9,641 nt of DNA from Acidobacteriota bacterium (GTDB lineage Bacteria; Acidobacteriota; Blastocatellia; RBC074). The notes beneath the pieces were generated by a model, which was given only the letters and a program-made list of their open reading frames with translations, ran no database searches and was not told the DNA's origin. Location of the stretch: contig JAKEHZ010000019.1 of the NCBI GenBank assembly GCA_022614735.1, positions 1 to 9,641 of the forward strand. Direction: 5' to 3'. Both the position numbers and the translations under genes were made by a program. Position 1 is the stretch's first letter. Each line of letters starts with the position of its first letter. Below, in pieces: positions 1-6,997 of the stretch.

Positions 1-5
1 CCCAT

Positions 6-3000
6 TTATGTCAGCTTAACTGAGATCAGTTTAGAAACGCCCGGGTCTTCCATCGTCACACCATAAAGCACATTGGCTGCTTCCATCGTCCTTTTACTAT
101 GAGTGATGACCATAAACTGCGTATTGGAACTCATCTCATTGATCTTGTCGGCGAAACGTCCGATATTTACATCATCAAGAGGAGCGTCAACCTCATCGAG
201 CAAACAGAACGGGCTCGGCCTGTATTTGAAGATCGCTATCACCAGTGAAAGCGCGGCCATTGCTTTTTCACCGCCGGAGAGCAGCAGAACATTCTGCAGG
301 CGTTTTCCGGGCGGCTGGGCAATAATCTCAATGCCGCTTTCGAGAATGTCGCTCTCGTCAATCAATCGCATCTCGCCATGACCGCCACCGAAGAGCTCCT
401 GGAACATCTTCTTGAAATTCTCATTGACGGCATGGAAAGCCTCAACAAATTTCTCGCGTGATCGGTGTTTGATATCAGCGATTGCAGATTGCGTGTCAGC
501 TACTGCTTTCTCGATATCTTCCTTCTGTGTGGAGAGAAAAATGAAACGTTCCTCGATTTCCGTCAGCTCTTCCAGCGCCATCATATTGACCGGACCAAGA
601 CCATCAATCTTTGTACGCAATTCATCCAGCCGCGCTTTGGCTACTTCGAGATCGAAATCATCCGGGACATTCCAGAAAGAGATTTCCACATCATCATCAA
701 TCTCTTGATTACTCTCCTGCTCGGGCGAACGATCTTCCACACCGGGCTGGTCTGTCTGCGAAGTTTCAGATTGCTTCCCGGACTCAAGACGTTCACAAAC
801 CTCGACAATATTCTCGCCCAGTTCCAAATGACAGGAATGTATGAGGTGCTCGAGATTACTTGTCAAACGAGCCCGCTCTATCTCCTTCTGCGCACGTTCC
901 TCACGCGATTGAGCCGCACTCTCGCGAGCAGTACGCAGCTCGACGTCAATTGATTCCAGTTTTTCCCGGACGGTGGCCAGGGCAGCAGTACGTTGCTCCA
1001 GCTCTTCCACGCTCGACCGTTGCCGAGCGCTGAGTTCGTTCAGCTGCTCAGCCATACTTTGAATGGTCGTCCGGATCGTGTTGGTCTGCTCGTCAGCTTC
1101 GATTGCCTCCATGCGAGACCGAGTGAAACGACTATCGAGATCACTCGCCTCACTCTCCAGTCTGCGAATATCGTTCTGCAGTCCTCTACGTCGCTCGGTC
1201 TTTGCTGCGAACTCAGCCCGCCAACGCGACAGCTCTTGAAACCTCTGCTCAGCGTTACGCCGCAGTTCTGCGATCTCTGCCTGAGCGATTTCAACGACCT
1301 TCTCCGCTTCGGCCCGCGACTGTTCGGCCTCTTCGTTTTGCGCGGCTGCCTGTTGCAGTTTCGATTCGAACTCTCGCAACTCTTCATCGGCCCGGGCAGT
1401 CTCCTGCACCACGACTCGTATGTGAGTTGAAGTTCGCTCAAGCTCGCGATCGCACTGCTGCAATTGTTCGCGTAGAACAGCAAGCTTCTTGTCAACCTGG
1501 CGTAATTCCTCGTCTAACTGTCTCTGCATCTCCTCGATTTGAGCAATCTGCATTTTGGCGCTGCCCAAATCGGATTCGGCGGTTCCTACCGCGACTGCCA
1601 GAAATTCGTGGCGTTCAGACAAATCAGCTATTTCACGCTTGAGTGCCAGAACACCTATGCCTTTCTCGGTGCTGCTACCACCTGATATGAGACGTCCGGC
1701 AACGACACGCTCTCCAGTGACCGAAAGCGTAGTGGTCGGCTGCTCTGAACCATTACCTGACGCGCCGTTGGTGAACAGAGACGCGCTGATCGCCTGATTT
1801 GTGTCTTCAACAATCCTGGCAGTCGCCAGGGCCGGCAGGGCCAGCTTGAAGGCATCAGCAAACTCCGAGCGCAGACCGAGCAGGGAACCGAGCGTCCGAT
1901 GCTGAGGGTTGTAGCCATCGCCATTCTGAGTGAAGTCTGCCGGTTCAGCGCCATGCAGTCCCACGACCAGGAATGTAGCTCGCCCGGCGCCCTCTGTCTT
2001 CAAGAAATTAATGGCCCCCAAAGCATCATCGAATGTCGGAACGACCACGTACTGCAGCTCATCGCGCATTGCAGTCTCGATCATCGCTTCGTGCTCCGGC
2101 GCTACTTGAACGAAGTCAGCCAGAGTGCCGAGCGTCTTGAACCCATTCGCCGGAAGGTTCATCAATGCCTGGACAGCTTCGGAGAAATACGCGTGCCTCT
2201 GGTCGAGCTCACTGAGCGATTTCAGGCGATGTTCGTTTGCCGTGAAATCACGTTGTAGGGTTGAGAGACTATCCTCGCGTTCTTCACGAATCCGGCGCAG
2301 GTCAGTAAGTTTACCGGCAAATTCCAATAGCTCTGAGCTGATATGTTGCTGTCTCGACGATGTCTCTTCCAGGCTTTCAGTCAACATCACATGCTGCTCT
2401 GCGGCCGCCTGGGCTTGCGTCTTAGCCCGCACATGCTCCGCGCTCAGCCCATCCAATCCGGACTGGATGCGATCGACAGAATCGGCAAACTGACGTTTCT
2501 GCTGGCGCCAGCGCTCCAGCTGTGTCAGGCTTTCATAAACTTTTTTCCGAGCATCCTCCAGTCTGTGCTCATAACCCTCATCCTTCTCGACCTGCTCTCG
2601 GTGCTTCTCTTCAGCATCAACAAGAATTTTACTCTCGCTGTTGATCTCCAGCTCGAGTTTCTGCGACTCTTCGCGAAGTCGAGAGATCTCCTGTTCTATG
2701 AAGTGGTGTCTCTCACCGATTGAAGCCTGGTCTTTGGCAAATTGTTCTGAACGCCGGCCTAAGGACTCCAATTGCTCGCTGAGGTGGTTGTGCTGCTGAC
2801 GCGTACGCTCGTTCTCGAGATCGATATTTGCAGCAACCTGCCTTGCCGCATTCAGCGCATCTTCGGCAGAGCGCGCGATCTGCGCGGTGTTGTGCTGAGC
2901 CTCTTCGAGTGTTGCGATTGTAGATAAGATTTCTGATTCGCGCGATGAAATACTGCTCAATGACGATTCCAGGCTGTCAATCGACTCATTCGTCGCGCGG

Positions 3001-3983
3001 TAGTCGACGACATAGACAGCGCGCATCAGATCGCGCATCTCCTGCCTCAATCGCTGGTAGCGTCGCGCACGCGCCGCCTGGCGTTTGAGGCTGTTTTGCT
3101 GGCGCTCGATCTCAGTGAGGATGTCGGTGACGCGCGCCAAATTAAGTTTCGAGGCCTCCAACTTCAGCTCGGCCGCATGCTGGCGCATCTTGAATTTCGA
3201 GATGCCCGCAGCTTCCTCGATCAGCGCTCTGCGATCGAGGGGTTTCGCCGAAAGTACCTGACCAATTCGCCCCTGCTCAATGATCGCGTAATGTGCCCCA
3301 CCAAGCCCGGTGCCTGCAAAGAGATCTTGAATATCACGAAGACGGCAGGCGCGCCCGTTCATCTCGTATTCGCTCTCGCCCGTACGGTACAAACGCCGCC
3401 CAACGGTAATGCGTTCTCCTTCGCGAAAGACTCGCGTTGAGCTCGGCGGCGTATGTCTACGGCGCTTCTTGTGCTGCTGGGCAGGCTGTTGACCGGATTG
3501 CCCGTCGGCATTCTCTGTTTGGGATTCTGGCTCTGTCTGGGATTCTGGTTGATTGGCGGTTTCTGTGACGGTCTCCTCAGCAGTACTGGCGGCTTCGGCG
3601 GCCATAATCAGTGCGGAAGCTTCAATTGCAGCATCTGCCTGCTCCAGCGATTCTTCGGCCTGTCTTAGCGCTTCTGTCTCGGGTTGGTTCACCTCACCAC
3701 GGATCTCGAAAGACTCGTGCACAACCATAGTCAGAATGACCTCGGCCATGCCGGACGGCGGGCGATTTCGGCTGCCCTGGAAGATCACGTCCTCCATCTT
3801 GCCGCCGCGCAGCGCTTTTGCACGCTGCTCACCGATTACCCAACTCAGCCCATCTGCTATATTCGACTTGCCGCCTCCGTTCGGACCAACAACGGCAGTG
3901 ATGCCTTCTTTATCGAAGACGACCTCTGTAGGATCACAGAAAGACTTAAAACCCTGAAGGAAAAGTTTCTCTATTCTGAGCAT
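6..3983 (-). CDS. smc: Chromosome segregation protein Smc (condensin ATPase), with two low-complexity insertions
   Basis: Smc dimerises through its hinge, binds ScpA/ScpB and uses ATP to organise and segregate the chromosome. All family parts are visible in the 1325 residues. The N-terminal head has Walker A GPNGGGKS (33-40) and the block RRLYRTGESEYEMNG (196-210). Coiled coil runs from about 262 to 600, followed by a hinge (about 605-775, with GRATFLVV at 668-674 and the glycine-rich VVAGRLISGGSS at 760-771) and the return coil. The C-terminal head has signature LSGGEK (1235-1240), Walker B FCLLDEVDAPLD with D1263/E1264, and the H-loop region ITHSK (1293-1297). The family is usually about 1150-1200 residues. 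The excess comes from an acidic/Gln-rich insert ending in a basic KKRRRH patch (about 97-182) and an acidic insert (about 1069-1106). The start is the only reasonable one because a stop codon lies directly upstream in frame. No Shine-Dalgarno is visible before it. The gene is apparently monocistronic from its own promoter. Confidence 0.97.
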   Translation of the reverse strand: MLRIEKLFLQGFKSFCDPTEVVFDKEGITAVVGPNGGGKSNIADGLSWVIGEQRAKALRGGKMEDVIFQGSRNRPPSGMAEVILTMVVHESFEIRGEVNQPETEALRQAEESLEQADAAIEASALIMAAEAASTAEETVTETANQPESQTEPESQTENADGQSGQQPAQQHKKRRRHTPPSSTRVFREGERITVGRRLYRTGESEYEMNGRACRLRDIQDLFAGTGLGGAHYAIIEQGRIGQVLSAKPLDRRALIEEAAGISKFKMRQHAAELKLEASKLNLARVTDILTEIERQQNSLKRQAARARRYQRLRQEMRDLMRAVYVVDYRATNESIDSLESSLSSISSRESEILSTIATLEEAQHNTAQIARSAEDALNAARQVAANIDLENERTRQQHNHLSEQLESLGRRSEQFAKDQASIGERHHFIEQEISRLREESQKLELEINSESKILVDAEEKHREQVEKDEGYEHRLEDARKKVYESLTQLERWRQQKRQFADSVDRIQSGLDGLSAEHVRAKTQAQAAAEQHVMLTESLEETSSRQQHISSELLEFAGKLTDLRRIREEREDSLSTLQRDFTANEHRLKSLSELDQRHAYFSEAVQALMNLPANGFKTLGTLADFVQVAPEHEAMIETAMRDELQYVVVPTFDDALGAINFLKTEGAGRATFLVVGLHGAEPADFTQNGDGYNPQHRTLGSLLGLRSEFADAFKLALPALATARIVEDTNQAISASLFTNGASGNGSEQPTTTLSVTGERVVAGRLISGGSSTEKGIGVLALKREIADLSERHEFLAVAVGTAESDLGSAKMQIAQIEEMQRQLDEELRQVDKKLAVLREQLQQCDRELERTSTHIRVVVQETARADEELREFESKLQQAAAQNEEAEQSRAEAEKVVEIAQAEIAELRRNAEQRFQELSRWRAEFAAKTERRRGLQNDIRRLESEASDLDSRFTRSRMEAIEADEQTNTIRTTIQSMAEQLNELSARQRSSVEELEQRTAALATVREKLESIDVELRTARESAAQSREERAQKEIERARLTSNLEHLIHSCHLELGENIVEVCERLESGKQSETSQTDQPGVEDRSPEQESNQEIDDDVEISFWNVPDDFDLEVAKARLDELRTKIDGLGPVNMMALEELTEIEERFIFLSTQKEDIEKAVADTQSAIADIKHRSREKFVEAFHAVNENFKKMFQELFGGGHGEMRLIDESDILESGIEIIAQPPGKRLQNVLLLSGGEKAMAALSLVIAIFKYRPSPFCLLDEVDAPLDDVNIGRFADKINEMSSNTQFMVITHSKRTMEAANVLYGVTMEDPGVSKLISVKLT
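3514..3549 (-). repeat. Two-unit 18 bp in-frame tandem repeat inside smc
   Basis: Two 18 bp units (3514-3531 and 3532-3549) match at 16 of 18 positions. They encode the duplicated peptide ESQTEP / ESQTEN within the low-complexity insert of the Smc N-terminal head. Because 18 is a multiple of three, copy-number change would keep the frame, which offers a simple route for the insert to grow or shrink. Confidence 0.75.
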
Positions 3984-4055
3984 TTAGAACATTTGACAAC
4001 CGGGGGATATTGCCGAGATACCACAATTTGTTGAGTAGTTTGAAAACGAATGCAC

Positions 4056-4084
4056 ACTATACGGTAGCATCAACTCTTTGTCAA
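4056..4084 (-). promoter_or_regulatory. Sigma70-type promoter of smc
   Basis: On the minus strand a perfect -35 box TTGACA (4079-4084) is followed after exactly 17 bp by TATAGT (4056-4061), which matches five of six bases of the -10 consensus. Transcription would start near 4049, giving a leader of about 65 nt before the smc ATG at 3983. The promoter sits between the repeat hairpin at 4109-4198, which probably ends the upstream acs transcript, and smc. It therefore supports independent transcription of smc. Sequence match only; no start-site data. Confidence 0.7.
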
Positions 4085-4108
4085 ACCAGGCCGCTATTCA
4101 TTACAGAA

Positions 4109-4198
4109 GAGAAAACGGAACAAACGGAAATAACGGAACAAACGGAAAGTTTAAGATTTTTCCGTTATTTCCGTTTTTTCCGTTTTTTCCGTTTTCTC
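4109..4198. repeat. Palindromic 9 bp tandem-repeat array; likely transcription terminator
   Basis: Four copies of a 9 bp unit of the type AACGGAAMA (left arm 4109-4148) face four inverted copies (right arm 4159-4198) across a 10 nt loop. The 40 nt arms pair at 36 of 40 positions. The mismatches fall in the variable A-rich end of the unit, while every CGGAA core is conserved. The right arm meets the TGA stop (4199-4201) of the minus-strand phosphatase-like gene, so the array starts with the stop codon. As RNA it would form a long hairpin of A-rich and U-rich strands. It probably ends the acs transcript before the smc promoter at 4056-4084. The terminator role is inferred; the repeat is seen directly. 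Confidence 0.9.
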
Positions 4199-4708
4199 TC
4201 ATTTCTTACGATTTCGCTCTATGTAGCTGCGCGCGAACTCATTGAGATGCGGCGCATTGACCAAACCGACTTTCTTCGCCTCTTCTTCGGCTTTTTCCAC
4301 TGTCCAACCGTCACGCAAGGCACGGCGGATCATCCAGAAAGCCCCGACACGGATCGCCGCAGTACAGTGTATAAACGCCGGGCGGTTTTCCGGGTCATCC
4401 GTAATCTTGAGAAACTCAACGACCTGTTCATCTCTCGGATTACTAAAGACAACTGGAATATTGAAATATCGAAGCCCTAACTTTTTCGCTTCGGCCTCTT
4501 CTTCTTCGGCTCGGTGTTCGCTTGGCTGTCTCAAATTGATTATAGCCTTGACACCGTCGGCTTTTAGTTTGGCCAGATGCTCGATACTCGGTTGAGCGCC
4601 TGTGCAGAATTGTTCATTGACCTGCAGGAAGTTTCTGATTGGTCGGACTTCTTGCGCAAATGAGTAAGAGAAGACAAGCACTAAGAAAAGTCCAAATCTG
4701 ATATACAT
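4199..4708 (-). CDS. Secreted Cys-phosphatase-fold protein (DUF442 / beta-lactamase-hydrolase-like), variant active-site loop
   Basis: The protein has 169 residues from the ATG at 4708. The N-terminus YIRFGLFLVLVFSYSFAQ looks like a signal peptide, with likely cleavage after A18, so it probably acts in the periplasm or outside the cell. The segments QFCTGAQPS (33-41), GVKAIINLRQPSEH (52-65) and GLRYFNIPV (78-86) match the pattern of DUF442-type tyrosine-phosphatase-like proteins. The phosphate-binding loop is HCTAAIRVGAFW (114-125), with C115 and R120. Relatives usually read HCxSGNRVGA, so the conserved Gly-Asn pair is replaced by Ala-Ile. It could be an active phosphatase, an altered enzyme or a binding protein; the substrate is unknown. 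A longer start at 4747 would overlap the end of acs and hide the signal peptide. The shorter start has a strong Shine-Dalgarno and lies 22 bp after acs, suggesting co-transcription. Confidence 0.85.
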   Translation of the reverse strand: MYIRFGLFLVLVFSYSFAQEVRPIRNFLQVNEQFCTGAQPSIEHLAKLKADGVKAIINLRQPSEHRAEEEEAEAKKLGLRYFNIPVVFSNPRDEQVVEFLKITDDPENRPAFIHCTAAIRVGAFWMIRRALRDGWTVEKAEEEAKKVGLVNAPHLNEFARSYIERNRKK

Positions 4709-4715
4709 TGATTTT

Positions 4716-4722
4716 CTCCCTC
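4716..4722 (-). promoter_or_regulatory. Shine-Dalgarno fixing the start of the phosphatase-like gene
   Basis: GAGGGAG on the minus strand lies 7 nt before the ATG at 4708. It selects the start that gives an N-terminal signal peptide. The in-frame alternative 13 codons upstream (4747) lies inside the acs coding sequence. Confidence 0.75.
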
Positions 4723-4730
4723 TGATTTTC

Positions 4731-6686
4731 TTATTCCTCGTCGTCACGAAGTTTCGCGAGGACCGAGAAGTCTTCGAGCGTTGTTGTATCTCCGATCGTC
4801 TGGGCGCCGGAAGCGATGTCGCGCAAGAGGCGGCGCATTATTTTGCCCGAGCGGGTCTTCGGCAAAGCGTCGGTAAAGCGAATGTCATCCGGTTTCGCCA
4901 TCGCGCCGATCTCCTTCTGTACATGACGGCGCAACTCTTCTTTCAACTCCATCGTAGGATGATGACCTGATTCGAGTGTCACAAAAGCGGAGATCGCCTG
5001 CCCCTTGAGTTCATCGGGACGCCCGACCACTGCAGCCTCGGCTACCGCACTGTGTGAGACGAGCGCGCTTTCGACCTCCATCGTACCCAGACGGTGCCCA
5101 CTCACGTTTATCACATCATCAACACGCCCCATCAACCAAAAATATCCGTCCTCATCACGTCGTGCGCCATCGCCAGTGAAATAGCGTCCGGCAATGTCAC
5201 TCCAGTACTGTTTTCGGTAGCGCTCAGGATCGCCATAAATCGTCCGTAGCATCGCAGGCCATGGGCGCGTGATGACCAAAAAACCTCCTTGGTTCGGCCC
5301 GACAGATGCTCCATCTCTGGTCTGTATATCCGGAAGTATACCAGGGAAGGGAAGTGTCGCGGATCCGGGTTTGGTTACTATTGCACCCGGAATCGGAGTG
5401 ATCAGAATCGCACCGGTTTCGGTCTGCCACCACGTGTCAACAATCGGGCAGCGTTCTTTCCCGATGATCTTATGGTACCAGATCCAGGCATCGGGATTGA
5501 TTGGCTCTCCAACAGTCCCGAGCAATCGCAATGAAGAGAGATCGTATTTGAGCGGCCATTGCTCGCCCCACTTGATGAAGGTGCGGATAGCTGTTGGAGC
5601 TGTATAAAGGATATTGATCTTATGTCGTTCAACGATTGCCCAGAAACGGCCGAAGTCAGGCGTATTCGGGGCGCCTTCATACATTACCGTGGTCGCGCCA
5701 TTTTGCAATGGTCCATAAACGATGTAGCTGTGACCGGTGACCCATCCTATGTCGGCCGTACACCAGTATGTGTCATCGTCGTGCAGGTCAAAGACCCACT
5801 TAGTGGTGATATACGTTTGAACAGCATAGCCGCCCGTAGTGTGGACTATGCCTTTAGGTTTGCCGGTTGTCCCGGATGTATAGAGGATGTAAAGCGGATG
5901 CTCCGAGTCCAGGGGCTCGGCAGGGCAATTATCCGAGGCATTCTCCATCAGCTGGTGATACCAGTGGTCGCGGCCAATCTCCATGCGGATTTCATTCTGA
6001 CAACGTTGCACAACTATGACTTGCTTAACGCTGGGACAGCTATTGAGTGCCTCGTCGACGGCAGGTTTCAACTGAACCACACCGCCACGCCGGAAGCCAC
6101 CATCGGCCGTTATCACGGCTTTGGCTTGAGCATCATTGATCCTATCTTTCAAGGCTTCAGCCGAGAATCCACCGAAAATAACCGAGTGTGTGGCGCCAAT
6201 TCGCGCGCAGGCTAACATCGCAACCGGCAGCTCAGGGATCATCGGCATATAGATCACCACCCGATCGCCTTTTTCAACACCCAGTGATTTGAGCACATTA
6301 GCGAACCTGCAGACTTCGCGATGCAACTGCTGATAAGTTATCGTGCGAGTATCGCCCGGCTCGCCTTCCCAGATGATGGCTGCCTTATTCCTGCGCCAAC
6401 CTGCTAAATGACGGTCAAGGCAGTTATACGAGATGTTGATTTGCCCGCCAATGAACCACCTGGCGAAGGGTTCATCCCACTCGAGCACCCTGTCCCATTT
6501 TTTGAACCAGAGCAAATCACCGGCGATCTCCGCCCAGAATCCTTCCGGGTCTTCAACTGAACGTTTGTAGATTCGATCATATTCCTCGCGGCTCTTGATG
6601 TGAGCCGCGCTGCTGAATGAAGCTGCCGGCGCAAAGACACGGTCCTCTTTCAGCAATGAATTGATGTCGGGTTGCGTTTGTGACAT
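4731..6686 (-). CDS. acs: Acetyl-CoA synthetase (AMP-forming)
   Basis: Acs activates acetate with ATP to acetyl-AMP and then acetyl-CoA in the cytoplasm, allowing growth on or recovery of acetate. From the ATG at 6686 the protein has 651 residues, the usual family length. Seen in order: the nucleotide loop YTSGTTGKPKG (269-279), GWVTGHSY (314-321), TVGEP (391-395), DTWWQTETG (417-425), YFTGDGARRDEDGY (502-515), GRVDDVINVSGHR (520-532) and the C-terminal PKTRSGKIMRR (609-619). Aligned to Salmonella Acs with an offset of six residues, the acetate-pocket residues V316, T317, V392 and W420, the ATP contacts D506, R521 and R532, and catalytic K615 are all present. Acetate or propionate is therefore the expected substrate. 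In the family, this lysine is commonly switched off by acetylation. An in-frame extension to 6821 is rejected because the 6686 start has a strong Shine-Dalgarno and gives the normal N-terminus. The gene is divergent from metK. Confidence 0.97.
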   Translation of the reverse strand: MSQTQPDINSLLKEDRVFAPAASFSSAAHIKSREEYDRIYKRSVEDPEGFWAEIAGDLLWFKKWDRVLEWDEPFARWFIGGQINISYNCLDRHLAGWRRNKAAIIWEGEPGDTRTITYQQLHREVCRFANVLKSLGVEKGDRVVIYMPMIPELPVAMLACARIGATHSVIFGGFSAEALKDRINDAQAKAVITADGGFRRGGVVQLKPAVDEALNSCPSVKQVIVVQRCQNEIRMEIGRDHWYHQLMENASDNCPAEPLDSEHPLYILYTSGTTGKPKGIVHTTGGYAVQTYITTKWVFDLHDDDTYWCTADIGWVTGHSYIVYGPLQNGATTVMYEGAPNTPDFGRFWAIVERHKINILYTAPTAIRTFIKWGEQWPLKYDLSSLRLLGTVGEPINPDAWIWYHKIIGKERCPIVDTWWQTETGAILITPIPGAIVTKPGSATLPFPGILPDIQTRDGASVGPNQGGFLVITRPWPAMLRTIYGDPERYRKQYWSDIAGRYFTGDGARRDEDGYFWLMGRVDDVINVSGHRLGTMEVESALVSHSAVAEAAVVGRPDELKGQAISAFVTLESGHHPTMELKEELRRHVQKEIGAMAKPDDIRFTDALPKTRSGKIMRRLLRDIASGAQTIGDTTTLEDFSVLAKLRDDEE

Positions 6687-6690
6687 GCCT

Positions 6691-6696
6691 TCCTCC
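6691..6696 (-). promoter_or_regulatory. Shine-Dalgarno fixing the acs start
   Basis: GGAGGA on the minus strand ends 4 nt before the ATG at 6686. It decides against the 45-codon longer in-frame start at 6821. The extension it removes (rich in hydrophobic residues and Trp) does not resemble the start of any Acs protein. Confidence 0.8.
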
Positions 6697-6723
6697 GGAA
6701 CGATTAATGCTGATACGGGCCAA

Positions 6724-6752
6724 ATAATAAACGCGCGAGCCTGCAAAACCAA
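6724..6752 (-). promoter_or_regulatory. Candidate acs promoter
   Basis: On the minus strand TATTAT (6724-6729, five of six -10 matches) lies 17 bp after TTGGTT (6747-6752, only three of six -35 matches). Transcription would begin near 6717, about 31 nt before the acs ATG. The weak -35 would fit a gene needing an activator, but this is a pattern match only. Confidence 0.35.
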
Positions 6753-6836
6753 GATGTTAGTATCAATTGATGTATTAAACCAGCTCGTCTCTCGCTTGAC
6801 ACTCATTGGAAGTGATGACATCCTGTCCCACTTTGT

Positions 6837-6871
6837 CGGCAGCCGGTTGCCGGTAGCCCGTAGCCGGTTCG
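6837..6871. repeat. Degenerate 7 bp tandem tract
   Basis: Five consecutive heptamers read CGGCAGC, CGGTTGC, CGGTAGC, CCGTAGC, CGGTTCG. They keep a 7 bp period with one or two changes per unit and a GC-rich composition. There is no inverted partner. The tract precedes the cleaner heptamer hairpin at 6897-6981 and shares its period but not its sequence. It could be a decayed array. Confidence 0.6.
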
Positions 6872-6896
6872 CAGACAGAGCGCTCAGAATGATGAA

Positions 6897-6981
6897 ATAG
6901 TTCGCAGTTCGCAGTTCGCAGTAAGAAAATGAAAACTGCGAAGTTTAGGCTGCGAACTGCGAACTGCGAACTGCGAACTAT
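6897..6981. repeat. Palindromic 7 bp tandem-repeat array in the metK leader
   Basis: Three TTCGCAG units (6901-6921) face four inverted CTGCGAA units (6950-6977), and a fifth CTGCGAA stands alone in the loop at 6936-6942. The left arm 6897-6921 is a perfect 25 nt complement of 6957-6981, including the flanking ATAG / CTAT. The extra unit 6950-6956 is unpaired. A T-run (6981-6985) and then the metK Shine-Dalgarno (6986-6992) follow directly. In a metK leader transcript this would be a very stable hairpin ending at the ribosome binding site, with a U-run like an intrinsic terminator. The repeats are seen directly; attenuation is inference. Confidence 0.92.
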
Positions 6982-6997
6982 TTTTGAGGAGGACTAA

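Larger units (their letters stand above)
6687..6997. other. Divergent acs-metK spacer
   Basis: This 311 bp region separates the two divergent genes. From left to right it holds the acs Shine-Dalgarno, a candidate acs promoter, a 10 bp perfect palindrome ATCAATTGAT (6762-6771) that could be an operator, and an isolated TTGACA (6796-6801, plus strand). It continues with a degenerate 7 bp repeat tract (6837-6871), a palindromic 7 bp array (6897-6981) and the metK Shine-Dalgarno GAGGAGG (6986-6992). I see no convincing -10 box for metK and no SAM riboswitch fold. Short reading frames here have no coding support. Confidence 0.7.

Noticed and set aside
4010..4480. 156-codon plus-strand frame with a Phe/Arg-rich repeat peptide
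   Set aside because: It is the antisense of the phosphatase-like gene plus the nonamer array. The Phe-Arg repeats are just the repeat DNA translated.
5559..6215. 218-codon plus-strand frame
   Set aside because: Lies wholly antisense to acs, which has every catalytic motif; no Shine-Dalgarno or recognisable domain.
6687..6821. 45-codon N-terminal extension of acs
   Set aside because: The 6686 start has a strong Shine-Dalgarno and gives the standard 651-residue protein; the extension does not look like an Acs N-terminus and would cover the candidate promoter.
6796..6824. TTGACA on the plus strand as a metK promoter
   Set aside because: No acceptable -10 box at 16-18 bp spacing (CATCCT and neighbours), so it is noted but not called.
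6825..6997. SAM riboswitch upstream of metK
   Set aside because: The leader is filled by heptamer repeats; no SAM-I, SAM-II or SAM/SAH core could be recognised by eye.
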